This document shows positions 9,046 through 16,536 of a DNA stretch of 64,000 nucleotides, piece after piece. The notes under the pieces are model-generated. The model was not told the DNA's origin, searched no databases, and saw nothing but the letters and a program-made list of their open reading frames with translations. The stretch lies in the NCBI RefSeq assembly GCF_021556615.1, contig NZ_JAKGGD010000006.1, positions 186,001-250,000 on the forward strand. Reading direction: 5' to 3'. The first letter of the stretch is position 1; each line of letters starts with the position of its first letter. This DNA is from Paracoccus salsus. Lineage in GTDB: Bacteria; Pseudomonadota; Alphaproteobacteria; Rhodobacterales; Rhodobacteraceae. The position numbers were made by a program, and so were the translations under genes.

Positions 9046-9532
9046 GATGCACCTCTGCGGGGTCTGAATTCGCGCGCCTTATAGGCGTGGCGGCAGGCGA
9101 TGTCCACGCAGCCGCCATCCCGAAGAAGAACAGGGCAGCCCAGGCAGGAACAGCATGTTTCGCGCCGGCTCGCGCGGCCGGCCAGCGAGCCCGAAGTTCT
9201 GCCGCGGCACGGCATCGGCGCGCTGACCGGCACCAATGCCGCGACCGGGCTCGAAGCCCTGGCACAGCATCCCCGGAGGCAACGGAACAACCAATTCCGG
9301 CTTGCATGCATCGACGCAGCCGGGGCGTTCGTCTCCTTGGGTGCTCGGCGCGCGCGACCGCCACAGTCTCGCAGGGTTCAATCTGCCAGACGCCTCGGCC
9401 GTTCTCGGCCACATGCCCCGCGCAAGATCCATGCCCCCGATCGCAGCGAATTGACCCTGATCGGGCCACCGGATCCCGGCCGCAGAGACCGATCGGGACA
9501 CGGGCGACAAGCATAGCGATTTCAGGTATTTT
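9046..9532. other. Intergenic stretch without a supportable gene
   Basis: Between the ppaC start and tRNA-Asn there are about 490 bases. Several open frames of 70-195 codons exist on both strands, but they are arginine, proline and alanine rich, overlap one another, and show no recognisable domain or ribosome-binding context. The ppaC promoter must lie at the left end. I see no hairpin-plus-T-run terminator. Confidence 0.5.
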
Positions 9533-9607
9533 TGGCTCCGGCGGTAGGGATCGAACCTACGACCAATTGATTAACAGTCAACTGCTCTACCGCTGAGCTA
9601 CGCCGGA
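9533..9607 (-). tRNA. tRNA-Asn (anticodon GTT)
   Basis: Read on the minus strand, 75 bases fold as a tRNA. The acceptor arm is TCCGGCG/CGCCGGA with G as discriminator and an encoded CCA. The anticodon loop CTGTTAA carries GTT, and the T arm contains GGTTCGATCCC. This reads asparagine codons AAC and AAT. It stands alone between ppaC and an MBL-fold gene. Confidence 0.95.
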
Positions 9608-9667
9608 ACACGGGGCGGGATATAGCAATGCATCCATGGGGCGTCCAGAGGCATTGCGCCGTTTTTT

Positions 9668-10567
9668 TCACATCGTCACAAACTGCGCGTCGGCCGACAG
9701 CGGACCGGTCGGCGCGATGGCGCCCAGAGTTGTCAGCGCGATCAGATGGGCAAGCACGTTGCGTGAGGCGGCGGGCAACAGATGGGGTGGGACAGCATAG
9801 ATCCGACGGGCCAGCCCCGCTGCGTCATCCGGACCGTCGCGCAGGGCGGCAAGGATCTGGGCCGTCCGGAAACGACGATGCGCCGCGAGCTCGGCCAGAC
9901 GGATCGCGGGTTCGACGACGGCGTCGCCATGCGCCGGCAGCAGGACTTGCGCGTCGAGTCCGGCGATCCGTTCCAGCGACTTCAGGTAATCCGCCAGATC
10001 CCCGTCGGGGGGCGAGATGATGGTGCTGGACCAGCCCATCACGATGTCGCCGGAAAACAGCGTGTCCTTCCACAGGAAACAGAGATGTCCTCCGCAATGA
10101 CCGGGCGTATGGAGCGCGGTCAGGCACCACTCGCTGGTTTCGACGGACTCCCCGTCCCGCAGCAGCCGGTCGGGCGCGAAGCCCATGTCCAGCCCCTCGC
10201 CGCCACCGACAAGCCCCTGCGCCGCCAGGCCTTCCATCACCGGCGAGCGGCCCGAAAGCGCGTCGCCGAAGGCCAGCACGGGCGCACCGCTGAGCCGCGA
10301 CAACCGCGCCGCGCCGGCGCTGTGATCGCGGTGCGCATGGGTCACGAAGATGTGGCTGATGCGGTCGCCGGCAGCCTCGGCGATCGCGGCGATATGGGCG
10401 GGGTCGTCGGGCCCGGGATCGATCACCGCGACGTTCCGCGCTCCGATCAGGTAGCTGTTCGTGCCCGGCCCCGTCAGCGGCGAGGGGTTCGGGGCGAGGA
10501 TGCGGCGAGGCTCTTTCGTCGTGTGGCGCATGCGGTTAGCGTAGCGTCCAGACCACGGGGTTTCCAT
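9668..10567 (-). CDS. MBL-fold metallo-hydrolase (LACTB2/beta-lactamase-like)
   Basis: About 299 residues. The binuclear metal motif THAHRDHSAG (HxHxDH) is near residue 76, followed by the later metal-binding segments HTPGHCGGH, FSGDIVMG and LPAHGD. A C-terminal helical extension resembles the winged-helix tail of LACTB2-like hydrolases. I placed the start at 10567 (METPWSG). An in-frame ATG 18 bases upstream would overlap the divergent kinase gene, and MRHTTKEP at 10531 is a reasonable shorter alternative. The ATG complements the start of the divergent histidine kinase (CATG), so the two genes must share or overlap promoters inside their coding regions. Substrate unknown. Confidence 0.88.
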   Translation of the reverse strand: METPWSGRYANRMRHTTKEPRRILAPNPSPLTGPGTNSYLIGARNVAVIDPGPDDPAHIAAIAEAAGDRISHIFVTHAHRDHSAGAARLSRLSGAPVLAFGDALSGRSPVMEGLAAQGLVGGGEGLDMGFAPDRLLRDGESVETSEWCLTALHTPGHCGGHLCFLWKDTLFSGDIVMGWSSTIISPPDGDLADYLKSLERIAGLDAQVLLPAHGDAVVEPAIRLAELAAHRRFRTAQILAALRDGPDDAAGLARRIYAVPPHLLPAASRNVLAHLIALTTLGAIAPTGPLSADAQFVTM

Positions 10568-11921
10568 GTCTAACCAGGGCGACACAGGCTTTTCGCGATG
10601 GCTTCTTCCGCGCGGCCTTTACGGGCGCGCAGCGCTGATCCTGTTCCTGCCGGTCGTCGTGGTGACGCTGGTCGTCAGCGTGATGTTCCTTCAGCGCCAT
10701 TTCGACGGCGTGACCCGGCAGATGACCGCCAGCATGGCACGAGAGCTGGGCTTTGTCGCCCAAAGCATGGATCAGGCCGACAACGCAGCCCAGGCGCTGC
10801 TGGCGGGCCGCGCGATCGCGGTGCCGCTTGGCCTGACGCTGCAGCTGCCGGTGCCGGCCGGCGGTGGCGATCAGCGCCTCGGATACGACTTCTCGGGCCG
10901 CGTGGTGATCGAGCAGTTGCGTGAAAGCCTGCCGCAGGTCCGGTCCGTCGACCTCGCCACGGACGAAAAGCGGGTGGTGGTCGTGATGGAGGGACGCTTC
11001 GGCCCCTACGCGCTGGCCTTCCGGCGCGAGCGTGTCAGCGCCTCGAACCCGCATCAGTTGCTGGTCCTGATGGTCTTCACCTCGCTGCTGATGACGGGGA
11101 TCGCGACCGTGTTCCTGCGCAACCAGCTGCGCCCGATCAGACGGCTGGCGCAGGCGGCCGAAGAATATGGCAAGGGCCGGATCGTGCCCTATCGTCCCGG
11201 CGGCGCCGTCGAGATCCGCAGCGCCGGAACCGCCTTTCTTGACATGCGAAACCGGCTTGAGCGCCAGAATGAGCAGCGCAAGTTGATGATGTCCGGGATC
11301 AGCCACGATCTGCGCACCCCCCTGACCCGCCTGCGCCTCGGCTTGTCCTGCGTCTCTCCCGATGCGCCGCCCGACCCCGAAGAGATCGCGGCGATGGAAA
11401 ACGACATCACCGAGATGAACCGCATGGTGGACGCCTTTCTGGACTACGCCCGCGACGAAGCCCAGGAACGCGCGCCCGAATCCGTCGCCGCGCTGGAATT
11501 CCTGCGCGGTGTGGTGGTCGACGCGCAGCGTGCCGGCCAGAATGTCCGCTTGCTGCGCGCGGAAGGCGACGAGGCCGGGCGCGCCACGTTTCGGCCCGAC
11601 ATGCTGCGCCGGGCGCTTGACAACCTGATCAGCAACGCCGTGCGCTATGGCAGCCGTGCCGAGCTGGACGCGACGCTGGGTCCGCGCAGCCTGCGGGTGG
11701 GTATCGAGGATGACGGGCCGGGAATCCCCGATGACAGCGTCGAGGCCGCGATGCGGCCGTTCACGCGACTGGATGCGTCGCGCAATCGCAACCGCGGTCA
11801 GGGCGCGGGTCTGGGACTTGCCATCGCCGCCGATGTCGCGCGCGCCCATGGCGGTCAGCTGCGGCTTGGTCGCGGACCGCGCCTGGGGGGTCTGCGCGCC
11901 GAGATCGTGATCCCGCGATAA
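10566..11921 (+). CDS. EnvZ-like sensor histidine kinase, orphan
   Basis: A 451-residue membrane sensor kinase. Two membrane segments (about residues 22-45 and 160-183) flank a periplasmic sensor region of about 115 residues. A HAMP-like segment (FLRNQLRPIRRLAQAAEEYGKG) follows. The H-box ISHDLRTPLTRLRL has its phospho-accepting His near 247. The N-box (ALDNLISNAVRYG) and the G-boxes (EDDGPGIP, GAGLGLAI) complete the ATPase domain. The layout matches EnvZ-type osmosensor kinases of alphaproteobacteria. No response regulator gene is adjacent, so its partner must be elsewhere or upstream of this locus in other genomes. The upstream neighbour is divergent with start codons touching. Confidence 0.9.
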   Translation: MSNQGDTGFSRWLLPRGLYGRAALILFLPVVVVTLVVSVMFLQRHFDGVTRQMTASMARELGFVAQSMDQADNAAQALLAGRAIAVPLGLTLQLPVPAGGGDQRLGYDFSGRVVIEQLRESLPQVRSVDLATDEKRVVVVMEGRFGPYALAFRRERVSASNPHQLLVLMVFTSLLMTGIATVFLRNQLRPIRRLAQAAEEYGKGRIVPYRPGGAVEIRSAGTAFLDMRNRLERQNEQRKLMMSGISHDLRTPLTRLRLGLSCVSPDAPPDPEEIAAMENDITEMNRMVDAFLDYARDEAQERAPESVAALEFLRGVVVDAQRAGQNVRLLRAEGDEAGRATFRPDMLRRALDNLISNAVRYGSRAELDATLGPRSLRVGIEDDGPGIPDDSVEAAMRPFTRLDASRNRNRGQGAGLGLAIAADVARAHGGQLRLGRGPRLGGLRAEIVIPR

Positions 11922-11989
11922 GGCCGCGCCACGGTCATCTTGTGCGGAAGAGGTCTTGCCGCGAAATATGTGGTATTATCGAGGCCGTA

Positions 11990-12017
11990 TTGAACGTGAA
12001 CGCACGCCCCCCTAGAT
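11990..12017 (+). promoter_or_regulatory. Possible heat-shock (sigma-32/RpoH) promoter of lon
   Basis: TTGAAC at 11990-11995 is followed after 13 bases by CCCCTAGAT (12009-12017). This resembles the RpoH pattern (CTTGAA, 13-15 bases, CCCATnT) with deviations in the -10. It lies about 70 bases upstream of the lon start, and lon is a classical heat-shock gene. The assignment is a pattern match only. Confidence 0.4.
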
Positions 12018-12085
12018 TGATCCAGGCAGGGATCGTGCGCCGCCATGTCGGGGCCATGATCTCGGGCAGGAAAGGAACGCAAAGC

Positions 12086-14503
12086 ATGAACGAATTCGCC
12101 CCCCAAACCTATCCGGTGCTGCCTTTGCGCGACATCGTGGTCTTTCCGCACATGATCGTGCCGCTTTTCGTGGGGCGCGACAAATCGGTCCGCGCCCTTG
12201 AATCGGTGATGGAATCCGACAGCTCGATTCTGTTGGCCGCCCAGAAGGACGCCTCGATCGACGAGCCCGTCGAGGATGGGATCTATCGCACCGGCGTGCT
12301 GGCCAATGTCCTGCAACTGCTGAAGCTGCCGGACGGCACCGTGAAGGTGCTCGTCGAGGGTCAGGAACGCGTCGCGATCACCGGCTTCGTGCCGAATGAC
12401 GACCATTTCGAGGCGACGGCCCTGGTGCTGGAGGAAAGCGACGGGGACGCATCGACCGTGACCGCGCTGGTCCGCACCGTGGCCGACGAGTTCGAACGCT
12501 ATGTCAAGGTCCGCAAGAACATTCCCGAAGAGGTCGTGACGGCCGTTGCCGAGGCCAAGGAGCCCGGCAAGCTGGCGGATCTGGTCGCGGGCCATATGGG
12601 CATCGATCTGGACAAGAAACAGGACCTGCTGGATACGCTGAACGTCGCCGAGCGCCTTGAGAAGGTGTACAGCCACATGCAGGGCGAGATGTCTGTTCTG
12701 CAGGTCGAAAAGAAGATCAAGTCCCGCGTCAAGACCCAGATGGAAAAGACGCAGCGCGAATACTACCTGAATGAGCAGATGAAGGCCATTCAGAAGGAGT
12801 TGGGCGACGGCGAGGATGGCCAGAACGAGATCGCCGAACTGGAAGAGAAGATCGCCCGGACCAAGTTCAGCAAGGAAGCCCGCGAGAAGGCGGACGCCGA
12901 GCTGAAGAAGCTGAAGTCGATGTCGCCGATGTCGGCCGAGGCGACGGTCAGCCGCAACTATCTGGACTGGCTTCTCGCCCTGCCATGGGGTGTCAAGTCG
13001 CGCACCAGGAAGGATCTGGGCCGCGCCGAGCGGGTTCTGGACGCCGATCACTTTGGCCTCGAGAAGGTCAAGGAAAGGATCGTCGAATATCTGGCCGTGC
13101 AGTCGCGCAGCCAGAAGCTGAAGGGCCCGATCCTGTGCCTTGTCGGCCCTCCGGGTGTGGGCAAGACCTCGCTGGGTCGGTCCGTTGCGAACGCGACGGG
13201 ACGTGAATTCATCCGCATCAGCCTGGGCGGTGTGCGCGACGAATCCGAGATCCGGGGCCATCGCCGGACCTATATCGGCTCGATGCCCGGCAAGATCATT
13301 CAGGCGCTGAAGAAGGCCAAGACGACCAATCCGCTGATCCTGCTGGACGAGATCGACAAGATGGGTCAGGACTTCCGCGGCGATCCGGCCTCGGCGATGC
13401 TCGAGGTGCTGGATCCCGAACAGAACGCGACGTTCGTGGACCACTATCTCGAGGTGGAATACGACCTGTCGAACGTGATGTTCGTGACCACGGCCAACAG
13501 CTACAACATGCCCAGCCCGCTGCTGGACCGGATGGAAATCATTCCGCTGGCCGGCTATACCGAGGATGAGAAGCGCGAGATTGCCAAGCAGCATTTGCTG
13601 CCCAAGCAGATCAAGGCAAACGGCCTGCGCAAGGGCGAGTTCAGCGTGACCGATGACGCGCTGACCCATGTGATCCGCTACTACACCCGCGAAGCGGGCG
13701 TGCGGTCGCTGGAGCGCGAGATCGCCAAGCTGGCCCGAAAGGCCGTGACCGAGATCCTGAAGGGGAAGGTCAAGTCTGTCGAGGTGACAGCCGAGAAGGC
13801 CGAGCAATATCTTGGCGTGCGCCGCCATCGCTATGGCCTGGCCGAGAAAGAAGACCAGGTCGGCGTCGTGACGGGGCTTGCCTGGACGTCGGTCGGTGGT
13901 GATCTGCTGCAGATCGAGGCACTGCGCCTTCCCGGCAAGGGCCGGATGAAGACGACGGGCAAGCTGGGCGATGTGATGAAGGAATCGATCGATGCAGCCT
14001 CCAGCTTCGTTCGGTCGGTCGCACCGGAAATCGGGGTCAGGCCGCCCGAATTCGAAAAGCGCGACATCCACGTCCACGTCCCCGAGGGCGCCACGCCCAA
14101 GGACGGGCCGTCGGCGGGCGTTGCGATGGTAACGTCGGTCGTTTCGGTGATGACTGGCATCCCGGTCCGCAAGGACGTCGCCATGACCGGCGAGGTCACC
14201 TTGCGCGGCAATGTGCTTGCGATCGGCGGGCTCAAGGAAAAACTGCTGGCCGCACTGCGCGGGGGCATCAAGACCGTGCTGATCCCGGCCGACAACGAGA
14301 AGGATCTGGCCGAGATCCCCGACAACGTGAAATCCGGCCTGAAGATCATCCCGGTCGGAAATGTCCGCGAGGTTCTGAAACACGCCCTCGTCAGGATGCC
14401 CGAAGCCGTCGAATGGGACGAGGCTGCCGAGGAAGCCGCCGAGGCGGCGAAATTGGCGGTCCGCGATTCGCGCGGAGAAGGCGGCAGTGCCGTTGCACAT
14501 TAG
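12086..14503 (+). CDS. lon: ATP-dependent endopeptidase La (Lon)
   Basis: Lon is a hexameric AAA+ serine protease that removes misfolded and regulatory proteins in the cytosol. The start at 12086 ([16 protein letters not shown]) follows an AGGAAAGGAACG purine-rich ribosome-binding region and gives 805 residues, the usual length. An upstream extension to 11942 is non-conserved. The LAN substrate-binding domain fills about residues 8-200. The Walker A motif [11 protein letters not shown] has Lys360, Walker B is LILLDEIDK, and the proteolytic dyad is Ser676 ([10 protein letters not shown]) with Lys719 (GGLKEKLLA), spaced 43 residues as in E. coli. A strong terminator follows. Confidence 0.98.
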   Translation: MNEFAPQTYPVLPLRDIVVFPHMIVPLFVGRDKSVRALESVMESDSSILLAAQKDASIDEPVEDGIYRTGVLANVLQLLKLPDGTVKVLVEGQERVAITGFVPNDDHFEATALVLEESDGDASTVTALVRTVADEFERYVKVRKNIPEEVVTAVAEAKEPGKLADLVAGHMGIDLDKKQDLLDTLNVAERLEKVYSHMQGEMSVLQVEKKIKSRVKTQMEKTQREYYLNEQMKAIQKELGDGEDGQNEIAELEEKIARTKFSKEAREKADAELKKLKSMSPMSAEATVSRNYLDWLLALPWGVKSRTRKDLGRAERVLDADHFGLEKVKERIVEYLAVQSRSQKLKGPILCLVGPPGVGKTSLGRSVANATGREFIRISLGGVRDESEIRGHRRTYIGSMPGKIIQALKKAKTTNPLILLDEIDKMGQDFRGDPASAMLEVLDPEQNATFVDHYLEVEYDLSNVMFVTTANSYNMPSPLLDRMEIIPLAGYTEDEKREIAKQHLLPKQIKANGLRKGEFSVTDDALTHVIRYYTREAGVRSLEREIAKLARKAVTEILKGKVKSVEVTAEKAEQYLGVRRHRYGLAEKEDQVGVVTGLAWTSVGGDLLQIEALRLPGKGRMKTTGKLGDVMKESIDAASSFVRSVAPEIGVRPPEFEKRDIHVHVPEGATPKDGPSAGVAMVTSVVSVMTGIPVRKDVAMTGEVTLRGNVLAIGGLKEKLLAALRGGIKTVLIPADNEKDLAEIPDNVKSGLKIIPVGNVREVLKHALVRMPEAVEWDEAAEEAAEAAKLAVRDSRGEGGSAVAH

Positions 14504-14540
14504 GCAAGCCAGCCGCTGACGCGGGTCTCTTGCGTGCCCT

Positions 14541-14573
14541 GGCCGGACCGGAAACCCTCCGGTTCGGCCTTTT
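14541..14573 (+). terminator. Rho-independent terminator of lon
   Basis: GGCCGGACCGG (14541-14551) pairs with CCGGTTCGGCC (14559-14569) across a 7-base loop, with a single G-U pair. TTTT follows at once. It sits 37 bases after the lon stop. Confidence 0.85.
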
Positions 14574-14600
14574 GATTCACCGGCTTGTCGCGATTAGCGG

Positions 14601-14615
14601 TTGACGTAGCGTCAA
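14601..14615. promoter_or_regulatory. Palindrome TTGACGTAGCGTCAA upstream of the HU-like gene
   Basis: A perfect 6-bp inverted repeat with a 3-bp centre lies 52-66 bases upstream of the HU-like start. Its left arm TTGACG could serve as a -35 element, with a -10-like region about 17 bases later. The arms resemble an FNR box, but the half-sites TTGAC and GTCAA are 5 rather than 4 bases apart. It is a candidate operator without a known regulator. Confidence 0.4.
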
Positions 14616-14666
14616 TTGGGTTCCACCCTAGCGTCGGGTAATTCCGTCGTTTGGGGGACGAAGACC

Positions 14667-15011
14667 ATGGAAAACAAGTCAATCGCGGATCGATGCGCGA
14701 CGCTTATGGCCGGCTGTCAGGCCTCCGATCCACAGCCGGCGCAGGTCGTGCAGAAGAAGGATTTCGTCGATCGGGTCGTCGCCGCAACCGGGGTCAAGAG
14801 ATCCGAGGCGCGGCCGATCATCGAAGCCACTCTGGAACAGCTGGGGCTGGCATTATCCGCTGGCCACACGCTGGCCGTTCCCCCGCTTGGACGGGCGCGC
14901 GTCAATCTGGAAAAGGACATGCGGGGCGGTGACGTCATCACGCTGCGTCTGCGCCGCAAGCGCGGCCTCACAAAGCCGCAGGCCAGCGTCACCCCGGTGG
15001 CGCCGGAATAG
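14667..15011 (+). CDS. HU/IHF-family DNA-binding protein, divergent member
   Basis: A 114-residue basic protein. From about residue 30, QKKDFVDRVVAATGVKRSEARPIIEATLEQLG matches the helical dimerisation half of HU. This is followed by LAVPPLGRARVNLEKDMRGGDVITLRLRRK, a beta-arm region that is shorter and less canonical than in classical HU (no clear GFGxF or NPxTG motif). The N-terminal 25 residues and the C-terminal tail are extensions. The ATG at 14667 was preferred to an upstream start at 14616, which would overlap the palindromic promoter region. It probably bends or coats DNA; whether it replaces HU is unknown. Confidence 0.78.
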   Translation: MENKSIADRCATLMAGCQASDPQPAQVVQKKDFVDRVVAATGVKRSEARPIIEATLEQLGLALSAGHTLAVPPLGRARVNLEKDMRGGDVITLRLRRKRGLTKPQASVTPVAPE

Positions 15012-15064
15012 CGGTTTTTTGGGCCTTGCAACGATGCCGGCCTGCCGCTAGAAACCCCTCCACC

Positions 15065-15139
15065 GGGTGATTAGCTCAGCGGTAGAGCGCTTCGTTCACA
15101 TCGAAGATGTCAGCGGTTCAAATCCGTTATCACCCACCA
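15065..15139 (+). tRNA. tRNA-Val (anticodon CAC)
   Basis: 75 bases. The acceptor arm is GGGTGAT/ATCACCC with A as discriminator and an encoded CCA. The anticodon stem is CTTCG/CGAAG with loop TTCACAT, so the anticodon is CAC and it reads GTG. The T loop is TTCAAAT. Confidence 0.95.
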
Positions 15140-15655
15140 GAATTGGCCGGTCTGCCGCAAGGCGCGCTGGTGCGGGCCGCCTCAGGGGCGGCCCTTCGCA
15201 TGTCAACGGACCCCATTCAGCCTGGCCTTGTATCCCGATCCGTATCAGATGCGGCACGGCGAGACGAAAGGGAGGGCGTGCGGAAATGTGGAGGGGCGCC
15301 TGGATGAGCCGCCGACCGATCTGTGCTGTCGCCATCCCGACAGCGTTCACGGGGCGTTGCGCGACTCGTCCGATCGCGCACCCGGTGGCCAAGGCTTCTG
15401 CCGCCTCATGCGCCGGACCCCGGTGGCATCGAGACGTTCCGGGGTCTGGCGTCGATCGTGACGCCTGGGATGACGCCGACCATGCTGCGATTGATCGCAT
15501 GGCGGGCAGTGTGCACCATGTTCCCGATCTGGCGACCGATCCGGGTACGGCCCCTGTCGTATGGAGCGCAGAGTATCGGGGATGGCACGAAGGCGCAGCC
15601 GAGCGGCAGGCAGGGCTGGCGCTGCCAGCAGGATCACGCTAGAAGCCGCGCGAGA
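15140..15655. other. Spacer between two tRNA-Val genes
   Basis: About 515 bases separate the two valine tRNAs. Overlapping frames occur on both strands (up to 191 codons on plus and 134 on minus). None has a recognisable domain or convincing ribosome-binding site, and the long plus-strand frames run into the tRNAs. I cannot support a gene here. Confidence 0.5.
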
Positions 15656-15731
<76 letters not shown>

Positions 15732-16536
15732 TCAAATTTTTTCCTGGAACTTTGCATTTTTTTCGTGTTTCAGGATTTGTCGCCAGCCCCGGCCGGCGTC
15801 TGGTTTACAGGCCATAATCAGTTTCGAAGACATGATCCGTGCATATAGTCTGGCCTGCTCCGGTGGCCGCCGCGCGGAAGGTCGTAGGCCCTCCAATTCA
15901 GTAATCAAAGATTAATCGACGAAACAAGCGGACAGGCCGCCGCGCTGGCGCGCGGCGCTCTGGCCGGATGCGCATCACCCGCCTGCGTTGCCTTGGCCGC
16001 CGCATCGCAGCGCGGACCATCCTTGCACTGTGATCGCTGCCTTCGTTCGGGCGTCTTCGCCTGACGACTGTAAAGTATAGATTATTCCTGGTTAACCAAG
16101 GTGTCTTGCCGACCTGGGCACTGTGCCGAACCGCTGTCATGCCTGATTCGCTGCGCGGCAGCGATTTATCGACAGAGTGACGGGCGCGCACATTCTGGCT
16201 GTTTCAGCATATACGACTTTCGTAACACGTAGCCGCATAGTTAAAAGACAAATACAGCAGACAAATTGCTCTTATGCTTTGTGATGAGCAGGCGAATGCC
16301 GGAATGTTCGACCGGACGGTAAGAAACCGCCGATCCTTGGGGGCGCCTTGGCTGCGCTCCTTGCATCCGCGGCAGGGGCTAAACTAGTCTGCAACTCAAC
16401 TGAACGGCGTAGTTCTTTTGTTAATACAATTTTAAGTTGTGTGTGCCCTTCTCGGCCGCGTCGTGCAAGAGATCAACTGCCGATGCCAGACGGAACGTCT
16501 GGGTCGTCGAACCATGTTTTGGGAAGGTCGTAGGAA
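15732..16536. other. 0.8-kb non-coding, AT-richer stretch ahead of the giant secreted protein
   Basis: No gene is supportable in these 805 bases. Composition is visibly richer in A and T than the surroundings, especially near 16060-16100, 16195-16290 and 16400-16445, with runs such as TTTTGTTAATACAATTTTAAG. The region must contain the promoter of the following 4.5-kb gene. I could not assign a sigma-70 site with confidence. A 97-codon minus-strand frame here is arginine-rich and looks like noise. Confidence 0.6.

Noticed and set aside
9046-9532. Possible genes between ppaC and tRNA-Asn
   Set aside because: All frames are overlapping, basic and without ribosome-binding or domain support.
11855-14500. 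881-codon minus-strand frame opposite lon
   Set aside because: It is the antisense shadow of lon in GC-rich DNA, with poor composition and no domain; lon on plus has all family motifs.
14601-14615. FNR box upstream of the HU-like gene
   Set aside because: Half-sites TTGAC and GTCAA are separated by 5 bases, not 4.
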